Source: Nocardioides sp. IC4_145
GTDB lineage: Bacteria; Actinomycetota; Actinomycetes; Propionibacteriales; Nocardioidaceae
NCBI RefSeq assembly: GCF_011250565.1
Contig: NZ_JAANMS010000003.1
Coordinates: 81,565-145,564, forward strand
Length of the DNA stretch: 64,000 bases
Direction: 5' to 3'
Position numbers and translations under genes: made by a program. Shown in pieces: positions 44,351-53,880 of this stretch. Below the pieces are notes generated by a model. It did no database searches, had not been told where the DNA came from, and was given only the letters and a program-made list of their open reading frames with translations. The stretch's first letter is position 1; each line of letters starts with the position of its first letter.

Positions 44351-45493
44351 ATGGACGCCACCCCGCCGGCCGGCACCCCCCTCCTGACCGGGCTGCGCGA
44401 CGTCGTCCGCTGCGACACGTCCGCGCGGCAGTGGGTGAGCTGGGCGGTGGGCCGGCTCGACGCCGACGCGCACCGCAGCGCCGACACCCACCTCCTGCGG
44501 CTGCCCGCGCCGGCGGGCGCACCGGTCGGGGTCTACCTCAGGGACGAGTCGACCCACCCCACGGGCAGCCTCAAGCACCGGCTCGCGCGGTCGCTGGTGC
44601 TCTACGGCCTGTGCAACGGCGACATCGGCCCGCGCACCACGCTCGTCGACGCGTCGAGCGGGTCGACCGCGATCAGCGAGGCGTACTTCGCCCGCCTGCT
44701 CGGCCTGCCCTTCGTCGCCGTCATGACCCGGACGACCAGCCCCGGCAAGATCGCGCTGATCGAGCGCGAGGGCGGCCGCTGCGAGCTCGTCGACGACGCG
44801 AGCGCGGTGTACGCCACCGCGCAGCGGCTCGCCGAGGAGTGCGGCGGGCACTACCTCGACCAGTTCACGAACGCCGAGCGCGCCACCGACTGGCGCGGCA
44901 ACAACAACATCGCGGAGTCGATCTTCTCCCAGCTCGCCCGCGAGGAGCGACCGGTCCCGGACTGGATCGTCGTCGGCGCCGGCACCGGCGGCACCAGCGC
45001 GACGATCGGTCGCTACGTCCGCTACCGCGGGCTGCCGACGCAGGTCGCGGTGGTCGACCCGGAGGGGTCGGCGTTCCTGCCGTCGTACGCCGGCGACCCG
45101 GCCGGCACCGCCGCAGCCGTGGGCTCCCGGGTCGAGGGCATCGGGCGGCCGCGTGTGGAGCCGTCATTCGTGCCGGGGGTGGTCGACCGGATGCTGGGCG
45201 TGCCGGACGCCGCGTCGGCGGCCGGGATGCGCTTCCTCGCCGAGCGGTTCGGGATGCAGGCGGGGCCGTCGACGGGGACCAACCTCTACGGCGCGCTCCA
45301 GCTCGCGCTCGAGGTCCGCACCGCGCAGGGCGCCGGCAGCGTCGTCACGCTGATGTGCGACCGCTCCGAGCGGTACGCCTCCACCTTCGCCGACGACGAC
45401 TGGCTGCGGGCCCAGGACCTCGACCACCGGCCGTACCTCGCCGAGCTGGAGCGGGCCTGGGCCGCCCTCACCGGCGGTCTGGAGCTCGCCTAG
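44351..45493 (+). CDS. cds1: Cds1-like L-cysteine desulfhydrase / cysteine synthase-family PLP enzyme
   Basis: The 380-residue fold type II PLP enzyme has the PLP lysine in [14 protein letters not shown] (K75), [20 protein letters not shown] and the phosphate-binding loop [14 protein letters not shown]. The segment [19 protein letters not shown] is typical of the group that includes M. tuberculosis Cds1 (Rv3684), which degrades cysteine to sulfide, pyruvate and ammonia. It follows the sulfate-reduction operon by 35 bp, so it may balance cysteine made by that pathway. A synthase activity cannot be excluded from sequence. Confidence 0.85.
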   Translation: MDATPPAGTPLLTGLRDVVRCDTSARQWVSWAVGRLDADAHRSADTHLLRLPAPAGAPVGVYLRDESTHPTGSLKHRLARSLVLYGLCNGDIGPRTTLVDASSGSTAISEAYFARLLGLPFVAVMTRTTSPGKIALIEREGGRCELVDDASAVYATAQRLAEECGGHYLDQFTNAERATDWRGNNNIAESIFSQLAREERPVPDWIVVGAGTGGTSATIGRYVRYRGLPTQVAVVDPEGSAFLPSYAGDPAGTAAAVGSRVEGIGRPRVEPSFVPGVVDRMLGVPDAASAAGMRFLAERFGMQAGPSTGTNLYGALQLALEVRTAQGAGSVVTLMCDRSERYASTFADDDWLRAQDLDHRPYLAELERAWAALTGGLELA

Positions 45494-45541
45494 CCGGGAA
45501 CCGCCCGCGCAGCCCCTCCCGCGCAGCCCCTCCCGCGCGGG

Positions 45542-46084
45542 TCAGCCGCGGGCGATCCACCGGGTCGCGCCCCGGTCGCCCGGTGCGTAGTCGGAGTCGC
45601 CCGCGCCGTTCTCGGTCAGCACGGCCACGCGGATCGCGCCGTAGTCGCCGTCGTGCAGGCAGTCCGACGGCATGACCATCCGGGCGACGTCCCCGTTCCA
45701 CCGCAGGCGGTAGCTGGTGCAGGTGACCGGGCTCGGCCCCGTGGTGGTGTCGGTGAAGGCGCCGGGCACGAGGTACTGGTCGATCGTGCCGTCACCTCCC
45801 GGCTCGCCACGCTTCTCGGCGACGAGGCGCAGGCCGCGCGCGCCGCGGGGGTCGATGCTGACGATGAGGTCCCCGTTGCGCTCCGCAGCGAAGGCGACCC
45901 GGACGACGACGCGGTCGTCCTCGTTGTGGATCCGCACGCCGACGACGTCGAGCCGCTTGCCGCCCGGCGTGTCGCCCTTCGGGTCGTCGATCTCTATCCG
46001 CGCGGCGTGGGCGGGGCTCGCTGCCACGGCGAGAAGAGCGGTGGTCGCGGCGGCCGCGGCGGCCGCGGCGAGGGTCCTGAGCAC
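45542..46084 (-). CDS. Secreted hypothetical protein
   Basis: From the GTG at 46084 (GGGAGGG upstream) the 180-residue product begins with a Sec signal peptide, LRTLAAAAAAAATTALLAVA then ASPAHA, with cleavage likely after AHA. The mature part is a beta-rich domain (ARIEIDDPKGDT, VVRVAFAAERNGDLIVSIDP, DQYLVPGAF) with two Cys (TCTSYRLRW and DCLHDGDYG) that may form a disulfide. I do not recognise the family. It may be a small extracellular or cell-surface domain. Confidence 0.75.
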   Translation of the reverse strand: MLRTLAAAAAAAATTALLAVAASPAHAARIEIDDPKGDTPGGKRLDVVGVRIHNEDDRVVVRVAFAAERNGDLIVSIDPRGARGLRLVAEKRGEPGGDGTIDQYLVPGAFTDTTTGPSPVTCTSYRLRWNGDVARMVMPSDCLHDGDYGAIRVAVLTENGAGDSDYAPGDRGATRWIARG

Positions 46085-46135
46085 ACCTGCACCCTCCCAC
46101 GCCACGCCCCGGGTGAGAAGGACCGGAGCGGTCCG

Positions 46136-46837
46136 TCAGTCGTGGGCCGCTGTCCAGACCCCGGGCACGGCGATGCGCCGCGGGTGGATCCCCGCCTCGA
46201 GGAGCCCGACGAGCGCCGCCGCGAGCCGCTCGGGCGGGCCGGCCGGGACCGGCACGTCGACCCCGTCCATCATGCTTCCCGCGCGGAAGGACAGGTGGAC
46301 CGCGTCGCCGGCCCTCGGCGCGGAGGCCTGGAGGTCCGGGCGGAGCGCGCGCAGGTGGCGCAGGACCGCCCGGGGCCGTGTCTCCCAGGACCGGTCCGCG
46401 GTCGCGGCCTCGACCGCCGTGAGGTACTGCTCGGCCTCGAACCGGATGGTCGGCAGGTCGTGGGAGCGGTGGAAGACGTCGGCATCGGGGAACGCCGCGA
46501 CCGGACCCAGCGGGTCGGGCCGGTCCTCGGGCTCCGGCAGGGCGGAGATGTAGGCGCCGGTGATCGAGCGGAAGTCGCTCCAGCTGATCGTGTCGCCCCG
46601 CCGGCGCACCAGCCCGGCGACGACCGAGCAGCCGAACGTGCCACAGCCGCAGCCGTAGAACGCCACCCGCGTCGGCGGGTCGGTCGGCACCAGCGCGCCG
46701 GTGTCCAGGATGTCGGCGGGGTCGTTGGCCTCGCTGTTGCCGTCCACCTCGAGCACGCGCTCCCCGTCCACGACGAGGTGGACCGTGGGGTAGTTCGGGA
46801 CGCTCCGCTCGACCTCGATGCGCAGGTGGCTGAGCAC
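46136..46837 (-). CDS. Hypothetical protein of the HipA-like/DUF3037 operon
   Basis: The product of about 233 residues starts LSHLRIEVERSVPNYPTVHL and has a striking FYGCGCGTFGCSVVAGLVRR near residue 70, a Cys-rich turn that could bind metal. The rest has no motif I know. I choose the GTG at 46837, because a TGAGG ribosome site overlaps the DUF3037 stop; a GTG at 46864 would overlap that gene by 16 bp. Its coupling to DUF3037 and the HipA-like gene suggests a shared function. Confidence 0.7.
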   Translation of the reverse strand: MLSHLRIEVERSVPNYPTVHLVVDGERVLEVDGNSEANDPADILDTGALVPTDPPTRVAFYGCGCGTFGCSVVAGLVRRRGDTISWSDFRSITGAYISALPEPEDRPDPLGPVAAFPDADVFHRSHDLPTIRFEAEQYLTAVEAATADRSWETRPRAVLRHLRALRPDLQASAPRAGDAVHLSFRAGSMMDGVDVPVPAGPPERLAAALVGLLEAGIHPRRIAVPGVWTAAHD

Positions 46838-46848
46838 CGGATCCAGCC

Positions 46849-47229
46849 TCAGCCGACCAGGCACGCCAGCAGGTGCGCGAGCTGCTGGTCGGGGTCGGGG
46901 GTGAGGCCGCCGTGCACCGGTCCGGGCTGGATCACGGTGCTCTTGGGCGCCTTGAGGAAGCCGAACCGCTGCCCGATCGGGTGGCCGGCCGCCGCTCCCC
47001 CACGCTCGTCCCCGGCGCAGACGCCCTCGACGAACCGCAGGGCGTCGCGCACCTGGTCGACGTCGATGCGCGGGTCGAGCGCCCGCAGCCGGCCGTCGTC
47101 GACCTGCCAGGCGACCCGGAGGAAGTCCGCGGCCTGGCAGTAGACGACGACCCCGACGTTGAGGAACTCCTCGCGGTCCACGCGCGGGACGCAGCGCAGG
47201 ACGACGTACTGGTAGGCGATCCTGCTCAT
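46849..47229 (-). CDS. DUF3037 family protein
   Basis: The 126-residue product reads YQYVVLRCVPRVDREEFLNV then GVVVYCQAADFLRVAWQVDD, the characteristic opening of DUF3037. The C-terminal part has PIGQRFGFLKAPKSTVIQPG and a final LDPDQQL-like helix. The biochemical role is unknown. Its ATG overlaps the HipA-like stop by 4 bp. DUF3037 and HipA-like kinases are neighbours in many bacteria, which suggests a functional pair. Confidence 0.85.
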   Translation of the reverse strand: MSRIAYQYVVLRCVPRVDREEFLNVGVVVYCQAADFLRVAWQVDDGRLRALDPRIDVDQVRDALRFVEGVCAGDERGGAAAGHPIGQRFGFLKAPKSTVIQPGPVHGGLTPDPDQQLAHLLACLVG

Positions 47230-48014
47230 CGGGCCGCGCCCCCGTGACCGGGCAGCCAGGCGCGCGTCCCCAGCCGGGCGGTGAGGAACGCGACGTACGC
47301 CGCCCGCACCTGCTCGGGAGTCTCGGCCCCCGGCACCGGCTCCAGCCACGCGTCCGGCACGAGCGCGAGCACCTCGGGCATGTCCTCGGGGCCGAGCAGG
47401 CCCGCGATCTCCGCGTCGGCGGCGGGCAGCCGGTCGGCGTGCGCAGCGAGCACGTGGTCGTCCATCCGCCACGGCTGTGCGGCGAACCGCTCGGCCGCGC
47501 CGTCCTTCTCGAGCGCCCCGCCCGGCCAGCCGTGGTGGAAGTACAGCGACGCGCCGTGGTCGATCACCCAGAGCTCGCCGTGCCAGACGAGCAGGTTCGG
47601 GTTGCGCCAGCTGCGGTCGACGTTCGCGCAGAACGCGTCGAGCCAGAGCACCTTCGCCGCGTCGGCGCCGCCGGCCCCGCCCACCTCGCCGTCGAAGCCG
47701 AAGGACCCGGGCAGGAAGTCGACGCCGAGGTTCAGGCCGACACTCGCCACGAGCAGGTCCTGCACCTCCTCGTCGGCCTCGTACCGCGCGATCTCCGCGT
47801 CGAGGTCGAGCACGACCAGGCGCGGCGTCCGCAGGCCGATCCGGCGGGCGAGCTCGGCCACGACCACCTCGGCGACGAGCACCCGCACGCCCTGGCCGGC
47901 GCCGCGGAACTTGATGACGTAGGTGCCGAGGTCCTCGGCCTCCACGATGCCCGGCAGGCTGCCGCCCTCGCGCAACGGCGTGACGTAACGCGTCACGGGG
48001 ACCACGGGCAGCAC
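47226..48014 (-). CDS. HipA-like kinase domain protein
   Basis: The 262-residue protein opens VTRYVTPLREGGSLPGIVEA and YVIKFRGAGQGVRVLVAEVV, where the Lys of VIKF would be the ATP-binding lysine of the HipA/PI4K-like fold. LWLDAFCANVDRSWRNPNLL corresponds to the catalytic loop (D..N..RN pattern), and ELWVIDHGASLYF contains the metal-binding Asp. It lacks the N-terminal domain of true HipA toxins and has no HipB-like antitoxin next to it, so it should not be called a toxin. It is coupled to DUF3037. The start is a GTG at 48014. Confidence 0.83.
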   Translation of the reverse strand: MLPVVPVTRYVTPLREGGSLPGIVEAEDLGTYVIKFRGAGQGVRVLVAEVVVAELARRIGLRTPRLVVLDLDAEIARYEADEEVQDLLVASVGLNLGVDFLPGSFGFDGEVGGAGGADAAKVLWLDAFCANVDRSWRNPNLLVWHGELWVIDHGASLYFHHGWPGGALEKDGAAERFAAQPWRMDDHVLAAHADRLPAADAEIAGLLGPEDMPEVLALVPDAWLEPVPGAETPEQVRAAYVAFLTARLGTRAWLPGHGGAAR

Positions 48015-48155
48015 CGGCGCAGCCTAGACGACACCGGGAGTCGTGGGACCAGGTGGCCCGGTGGGGTTTGGGGAGCGCGGGCGGGAGGTAGGAGTGGCAG
48101 GCGGCTCGGGACGCTGCCCCCACACACGACACGAAGAACAGAACAGGACACCGCC

Positions 48156-48848
48156 TTGCGCGTACGTCGCCTCCTCGCCGCCGTCGTCACGACCGGCCTC
48201 ATCGCTCCGACCGCCGCCGTCGTCGCCACCTCCGCTCCCGCGGCGGCCGCGACCAGCACCCAGATCGTGAGCGGTTCCGAGGGCCGCTCCTGGCTCCACG
48301 TGAACAAGTACTCCGGGAAGGGTCCCGCGGTCTACAAGAGCGACAGCATCTCGCTGTCCATCAACGTCGCCGACGCCGCCGGCCAGCAGGTCTACGACGG
48401 CGGGCTGACCGTCCAGCGCAAGCTGAAGGGCACCAAGTCCTGGAAGACCATCGCGACCTCGACCTCCGCCTACCTCTACAAGACCGTCAAGGTCCTCGGC
48501 TCGGGTTCCTACCGGGTCCTCTACGCCGGCAACGCCGAGTACGCCCCGGCGTCGGCGCAGAGCTCGGTGAAGGCCCAGCGCGACGTCGACATCAACGGCA
48601 TCAGCGGCCGCAAGACCGGCTTCGAGGGCAAGATCAGCCCCAAGGCGAAGATCAAGATCATCGTCAAGAAGCAGGTCGGCAAGAAGTGGAAGAAGTTCCG
48701 CACCGCCGCCTCGAACAACAAGGGCCGCTTCCGCGTCGTCCTGCCGGCGCCGGGTCGCCGGGGCGCCGAGTTCAAGTGGAAGATCACCTTCAAGGGCAGC
48801 AAGGGCTTCGCCGCCTCCACGGTGCGCGGCAGGACCTACACGTACTGA
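48156..48848 (+). CDS. Secreted Lys-rich Ig-like domain protein
   Basis: The likely start is the TTG at 48156, after an AGGA. The product has a signal peptide (LRVRRLLAAVVTTGLIAPTA then ending SAPAAAA) and a 200-residue mature part of beta-sandwich type. There are two weakly similar repeats: SISLSINVADAAGQQVYDGG to GSYRVLYAGNAEYAPASA, and RKTGFEGKISPKAKIKIIVK to a closing FKGSKGFAASTV. It is strongly basic (many Lys). Such proteins are common secreted hypotheticals of Nocardioides. Role unknown, perhaps cell-wall binding. Confidence 0.8.
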   Translation: MRVRRLLAAVVTTGLIAPTAAVVATSAPAAAATSTQIVSGSEGRSWLHVNKYSGKGPAVYKSDSISLSINVADAAGQQVYDGGLTVQRKLKGTKSWKTIATSTSAYLYKTVKVLGSGSYRVLYAGNAEYAPASAQSSVKAQRDVDINGISGRKTGFEGKISPKAKIKIIVKKQVGKKWKKFRTAASNNKGRFRVVLPAPGRRGAEFKWKITFKGSKGFAASTVRGRTYTY

Positions 48849-48853
48849 CACTC

Positions 48854-48875
48854 CTCGCGTGCTGATGCACGCGAG
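48854..48875 (+). terminator. Hairpin terminator after the secreted Ig-like gene
   Basis: Arms CTCGCGTGC and GCACGCGAG close on a TGAT loop, 5 bp after the stop codon. It also lies downstream of the convergent recX gene. A second GC-rich inverted repeat follows around 48896-48930. Confidence 0.6.
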
Positions 48876-48958
48876 CCGCACGACTCCACGGGTCGGACGG
48901 CCGGCCTCGAGCCGGTCCGTCCGGCCCGTCGCCGTTCCGTGGCCATCTCGGACGGGTC

Positions 48959-49792
48959 TCAGTCGAGGTCGGGCAGCTCGTCCGGCTCGTCGCGCCCGGC
49001 CTGCGCGAGCTCGTCGCGGACGACGGCGTACGCCAGCCCGCCGCCGTACCCCTTGCGGGCGAGCATGCCGACCAGCCGTCGCGTCGCGGTGACGTCGTCG
49101 ACGCGGGCCAGCGAGCGGAGCTTGCGGCGGACCAGCGCGCGGGCCGCGGCCTCCTCGTCGGCCGGGTCGATCTCGTCGAGCGCCTCGCGAGCGACCTCGT
49201 CGGCGACGCCCTTGCGACGCAGCTCCTGCGCCAGGGCGCGCTTGGCGAGCAGCTTGCCACCGCCGGAACCCGCGGAGCCGCGGCTCGCGATCCAGGACCG
49301 GGCGAAGGCCTCGTCGTCGATCAGCCCGACCTCCTCGAACCGGTCGAGCAACCGGTTCGCGAGGTCGGTCGGCACGTCCTTGGCCTCTAGCTTGTCGGCC
49401 AGCTGCTGGCGGGAGCGGGCCTGGCCGGTCAGCTGGTCGAGCAGGATCTTGCGGGCCACCGCCTCCGGGTCGGCCGGTGGGCCGGCGGCGACGGGGTCCT
49501 CGGGCGGCGGGCCGTCCGGGTCGCGGCGGCCGCGGCCGCGACGGGTGCCGGTGGAGCGCTTGGCCTGCTTGCCCGGCGGGTTTCGAGACGGGCGCTGCGC
49601 GCCCTCCTCGACCAGCCTGGGATGGGCCAGCCAGGGATCGTCCGGCCGGGGGTCGGCCGGCCGGGGGTCGGCCGGCCGGGGGTCGGCCGGCCGGGGCTCC
49701 GGGGCGGACGCGCGCTGGGTCCACGCGTCCACCCCGTCGGAGACGTCACCGAGCCACGACGGGGGTGGCCGGTCGTCGCGGAAGTCGGGCAC
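48959..49792 (-). CDS. recX: Regulatory protein RecX with repeat-expanded N-terminus
   Basis: RecX inhibits RecA. The conserved RecX domain begins near residue 110 (AVARKILLDQLTGQARSRQQ, then EVGLIDDEAFARSWIASR, KRALAQELRRKGVADEVARE and GYGGGLAYAVVRDELAQ). The roughly 107-residue N-terminal part is Pro/Asp/Arg-rich low-complexity sequence that includes RPADPRPADPRPADPRPDDP, encoded by a 15-bp tandem repeat, and EEGAQRPSRNPPGK, encoded by a dispersed REP-like element. Most RecX proteins lack such an extension. Start codons within the low-complexity part are hard to exclude. It follows recA by 21 bp. Confidence 0.92.
   Translation of the reverse strand: MPDFRDDRPPPSWLGDVSDGVDAWTQRASAPEPRPADPRPADPRPADPRPDDPWLAHPRLVEEGAQRPSRNPPGKQAKRSTGTRRGRGRRDPDGPPPEDPVAAGPPADPEAVARKILLDQLTGQARSRQQLADKLEAKDVPTDLANRLLDRFEEVGLIDDEAFARSWIASRGSAGSGGGKLLAKRALAQELRRKGVADEVAREALDEIDPADEEAAARALVRRKLRSLARVDDVTATRRLVGMLARKGYGGGLAYAVVRDELAQAGRDEPDELPDLD
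49581..49616. repeat. REP-like repeat inside recX
   Basis: This 36-nt element (TTTCGAGACGGGCGCTGCGC and onward) matches the intergenic copy at 8039-8074 at 31 of 36 positions. Its centre GGCGCTGCGCGCC is nearly palindromic. It lies in frame within the N-terminal linker of recX. Confidence 0.75.
49644..49697. repeat. 15-bp tandem repeat in recX
   Basis: Three complete units and one partial unit of GGCCGGGGGTCGGCC occur head to tail. On the minus strand they encode the RPADP repeats. The 15-bp period keeps the frame, so copy number could vary without breaking recX. Confidence 0.9.
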
Positions 49793-49813
49793 CAGCCCTC
49801 CTCAGCGTCCCGC

Positions 49814-50866
<1,053 letters not shown>

Positions 50867-50995
50867 GGGGGTCTTCCTCGTCTCTCGTCGGGTTGCAGGC
50901 ACGTCTCCGACGCTAGAGCGAGCCACCGACAACGCCTGGTCAGCGTGTCGCGAGCTGTGGACGACCTCGCTCCGCGTCGTGCCTGTGCACACAAC

Positions 50996-51430
50996 CTAGC
51001 CCGAACGCGTGTTCGAACCACGCCCGACACGCCGCGCCTGTCCCCGGCTGCGCACCAGCGTCGCAGCGACCACCCCCACCAGCACCAGCCCTGCCAGCAC
51101 GAGCCACCCGGCGGTGTAGTCGCGGTCGAGCAGCGTCGGGTTGTCCGCCCGTGCGCCGAACCGCCCCAGCACCGGCACCGCGAGCAGGGTCACCGAGCCG
51201 AGCACCACCAGCCCGACGGCGGCAGGCCCCCGCGCGGCCCAGGGCAGCCACCGGCTCGCGACCACGCCGAGCACCAGCACCACCGGCACGAGCACAGCGT
51301 CGTGCAGGACCGCCCCCGCGACCAGCCAGGTGGCGACGTCGAGCAGGTCGGACTCCCGGGTCACCACCAACCACCCGCCGTACGCCGCCAGCGCGACGCC
51401 CAGCGCGCCGAGCGCGACCCGCGCGGTCAC
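50996..51430 (-). CDS. Small polytopic membrane protein
   Basis: The 144-residue product has about four hydrophobic helices: VALGALGVALAAYGGWLVVT, ATWLVAGAVLHDAVLVPVVL, AAVGLVVLGSVTLLAVPVLG and GWLVLAGLVLVGVVAATLVR. I do not recognise a family. The GTG start overlaps the stop of the molybdenum oxidoreductase gene (GTGA). Its last codons contain the recA LexA box, so its 3' end and recA control are interlocked. Confidence 0.75.
   Translation of the reverse strand: MTARVALGALGVALAAYGGWLVVTRESDLLDVATWLVAGAVLHDAVLVPVVLVLGVVASRWLPWAARGPAAVGLVVLGSVTLLAVPVLGRFGARADNPTLLDRDYTAGWLVLAGLVLVGVVAATLVRSRGQARRVGRGSNTRSG
51002..51015 (-). promoter_or_regulatory. LexA (SOS) box upstream of recA
   Basis: CGAACGCGTGTTCG has the GAAC-N4-GTTC core. 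It lies 136 bp upstream of the recA ATG and inside the last codons of the upstream membrane protein gene. It supports SOS control of recA-recX. Confidence 0.87.
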
Positions 51431-52560
51431 GTCGAGACCTCCAGCCGGTCCAGCCACTTGGTCTGCAGGACCCCCGGGCGGTTCGGGGCGATCAGCCGGG
51501 CGGGGTAGCCGTGGTCGAGCGCCAGCGGCTCGCCGCCGAGCGCCAGGGCGACCAGCGTGCGGTCGTCGTCGGCGAAGCCGGCCTGGAGGACCGTGGTGCG
51601 GAACGGGCCCGACTCCTGGAGCGACCGGACGACCACGTCGCTCCCCCGCGGCGCGCCGACCCGGTCGAGCAGGTCGCGCACCCGCACGCCGGTCCAGGTG
51701 CCCGAGGCGCTCCACCCCTCGACGCACGCGATGGGCAGGTCCTCGGTGCGCTGCTCGAGCGCCAGCAGGTCCTCGCGGCTCAGCCGCACCGACCGGTCGC
51801 CGTGGGTGACGGTGAGCGCCCACCCGGACGCGGTCGCGGAGGCCGTGACGCCGGCGGCCGCGGCGGAGGTGTTGACCGGCAGGCCCTGGGGTCCGTCGCC
51901 CGAGCGGACGCCGAGCACCGAGACCTCCCGCAGCCACGGGACGGCCTGCCCGGCGGTCGCGAGCGCCGCGACGCCGGCGGCCAGCCAGGTCGAGCGGAGC
52001 AGACCACGCCGGGACAGGATGGAAGGCTCGGCCTCGTGCTCGAGCGGCCGGCGCAGCTCGTCGCGGACGATGGCGAGCTTGATGCCGACGTGCAGCACGA
52101 GCGAGCCGATCGCGACCCAGGCGACGGCGTAGTGCGTGGTGCGGAAGGAGAAGGACCAGGGGTACCACTGGGCGGAGTTCGCCAGCCCGGTCGCCAGCAT
52201 GAAGACCGCCGAGGCGACGAGCACGAGCACCGACAGCCGCTCGAGCGCGGTGACGACGAGGTGCCGGACGTCGAGCCGCGCCGGCCGGTCGAAGAGCCGG
52301 GGGTAGACCGTCCACAGCTTCACCAGGAGCAGCGGCACCGCGACCGTCCCGGTGACGACGTGGAGGCCCTGGGTGAGCCGGTAGCCCCATGCGGGGCCGG
52401 GCGGGAACGGCACCGGCTGGGAGGGCTGCTGGGCGTAGTGGCTGAGCAGGCCGGTGAGGAAGCAGATGCCGAAGCAGACGCCGAGGGCCGGGCCGACCCG
52501 GGCGGCGAGCGCCGGGCCGTGCAGCCGCGAGGTGAAGGCCTCCGGCGCGGGCGCCCTCAT
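51427..52560 (-). CDS. Membrane-anchored molybdopterin oxidoreductase
   Basis: The 377-residue protein has an N-terminal four-helix b-type cytochrome-like region (GVCFGICFLTGLLSHYAQ, LTQGLHVVTGTVAVPLLLVK, SVLVLVASAVFMLATGLANS, and VAWVAIGSLVLHVGIKLAIV with possible haem His) followed by a sulfite-oxidase-type molybdopterin domain. The Mo-ligating Cys is in DLPIACVEGWSASGTWTGVR (about C279). A twin Arg in ILSRRGLLRS precedes a further helix. It probably faces the outside and passes electrons to the quinone pool. Substrate unknown. It lies in a tight operon with a methyltransferase and two glycosyltransferase-like genes. Confidence 0.87.
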   Translation of the reverse strand: MRAPAPEAFTSRLHGPALAARVGPALGVCFGICFLTGLLSHYAQQPSQPVPFPPGPAWGYRLTQGLHVVTGTVAVPLLLVKLWTVYPRLFDRPARLDVRHLVVTALERLSVLVLVASAVFMLATGLANSAQWYPWSFSFRTTHYAVAWVAIGSLVLHVGIKLAIVRDELRRPLEHEAEPSILSRRGLLRSTWLAAGVAALATAGQAVPWLREVSVLGVRSGDGPQGLPVNTSAAAAGVTASATASGWALTVTHGDRSVRLSREDLLALEQRTEDLPIACVEGWSASGTWTGVRVRDLLDRVGAPRGSDVVVRSLQESGPFRTTVLQAGFADDDRTLVALALGGEPLALDHGYPARLIAPNRPGVLQTKWLDRLEVST

Positions 52561-52567
52561 GACGCCG

Positions 52568-53239
52568 TCACGGCGACGAGGACTCCTGGGACGTCAGCAC
52601 GGCCACCCAGCGGCCGCCGTGCTCGGCCAGGTCCTGCACGACCAGCCCGACGGCCGCGGCGACGGGCTCGATGTCGTCGATGCCCAGCACCGCCCAGCGG
52701 AAGGGCCGGCTGAGCGTGTCGTCGCACTGCAGACGGGCCCAGGCCGAGCTCCGCCGGACCCCGGGCGGAGCCAGCTCCACCACGACGCGGCCGCCCGGAC
52801 CGAGCAGCCGCCCGGCGCGGGCGAGCAGCGCCTCGGGGTCGCCGCCGATGCCGATGTTGCCGTCCGCGAGGAGCGCCGTCCGCCACATGCCCTCGCCCGG
52901 CAGGCGGTCGGCGAGCACGTCGCGCCGCAGCGCGTCGACGCCGCGCTCGCGGGTCTGCCCGACCGCCTCGTGCACCACGTCGATGCCCAGCACGAGGTGT
53001 CCGAGGTCCGCGAGCGCCGCCGCCATCCGGCCCGGCCCGCAGCCGATGTCGAGGGTCGGGCCGTCGCAGTGGGCCAGGATCGCGAGGTCGTCCGCGTCGG
53101 CCTCGGCGGTCCACGACGCGACCGGCAGCGGCTCGGGCTCGTCGCCCAGCCCGACCACCGCGCAGGGCTGGCCGCGCAGGGCGGAGGAGAACACGGTCGA
53201 GAACGACTCCGTGGTGAGGGGCTTGTCGGAGAGGGTCAT
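52568..53239 (-). CDS. Class I SAM-dependent methyltransferase
   Basis: The 223-residue protein has the SAM-binding motif TLDIGCGPGRMAAALADLGH, followed by VLGIDVVHEAV and GPGGRVVVELAPPGV. The ATG at 53239 overlaps the DUF2064 stop by 4 bp (ATGA), and the stop lies 7 bp before the oxidoreductase start. The methyl acceptor is unknown; being next to glycosyltransferase-like genes suggests a lipid-linked sugar or quinone-like molecule, but this is a guess. Confidence 0.88.
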   Translation of the reverse strand: MTLSDKPLTTESFSTVFSSALRGQPCAVVGLGDEPEPLPVASWTAEADADDLAILAHCDGPTLDIGCGPGRMAAALADLGHLVLGIDVVHEAVGQTRERGVDALRRDVLADRLPGEGMWRTALLADGNIGIGGDPEALLARAGRLLGPGGRVVVELAPPGVRRSSAWARLQCDDTLSRPFRWAVLGIDDIEPVAAAVGLVVQDLAEHGGRWVAVLTSQESSSP

Positions 53240-53880
53240 GCGGTCACCGCCCGCCAGGTGTGGCTGAAGTGCGTCTCCGGCGCCGCGGCGGCCACCGCCT
53301 CGGCGTCGGCGAGCGTGTCGACGTCGCGCAGCACCGGCGCGCTCCCCAGCGGCACGCCGGCGGCCGACAGCGCCGCGCGCGTGTCGTCGTACGTCGTCGG
53401 CGTGGACATCTCGACCTCGGCCAGCACCCGGGCGGCCGCGGGGTCGCGCAGCGCCAGCACCCACCAGCCGCCGTCCTCGGCCGGACCCAGGACGCCGGGG
53501 TGCTCGGTCAGCCCGGCGGCGACGTCCAGCAGCAGGGCGGGCGTGACCTGCGGGGTGTCCATGCCGACCTGGACGACCGGTCCGGGGCCCTCGGCGTGCG
53601 CGTGCGCCAGCCGCTCGGCGAAGCCGTCGCCGACCTGCGGGGTGACCCACCAGTCCGCCAGCCGGCGCCGGATCCGCTCGCCGTGCACGGCGTCGTCGAG
53701 GTCGCCGGCGAGCGAGAGGTGGCACTGCTGCGGGCCGACAGCGTCGGCGCAGGCCGCGAGCGTGTCGAGCAACGACGCGGCCGCGACCTCAGCGGCCCGC
53801 TCGGGGCCGATGTCGCGGGCCAGGCGCGTCTTGACCAGCCCGGGCACGGGCGCCTTGGCGACGACGAGGACGCGGGTCAT
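53236..53880 (-). CDS. DUF2064 (TIGR04282) glycosyltransferase-like protein
   Basis: The 214-residue protein opens VLVVAKAPVPGLVKTRLARD, a nucleotidyl/glycosyl-transferase A-fold signature, and has QVGMDTPQVTPALLLDVAAG and GVLGPAEDGGWWVLALRD, all typical of DUF2064. This family sits beside GT2 genes in many genomes and its reaction is unknown. It overlaps its neighbours on both sides by 4 bp. Confidence 0.88.
   Translation of the reverse strand: MTRVLVVAKAPVPGLVKTRLARDIGPERAAEVAAASLLDTLAACADAVGPQQCHLSLAGDLDDAVHGERIRRRLADWWVTPQVGDGFAERLAHAHAEGPGPVVQVGMDTPQVTPALLLDVAAGLTEHPGVLGPAEDGGWWVLALRDPAAARVLAEVEMSTPTTYDDTRAALSAAGVPLGSAPVLRDVDTLADAEAVAAAAPETHFSHTWRAVTA

Noticed and set aside
47226..48014. 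HipA toxin of a HipBA toxin-antitoxin system
   Set aside because: The N-terminal HipA domain and an adjacent HTH antitoxin are missing; the neighbour is DUF3037.
49644..49697. Tandem repeats as a CRISPR array
   Set aside because: Units are contiguous with no spacers and lie in a coding frame; no cas genes are present.
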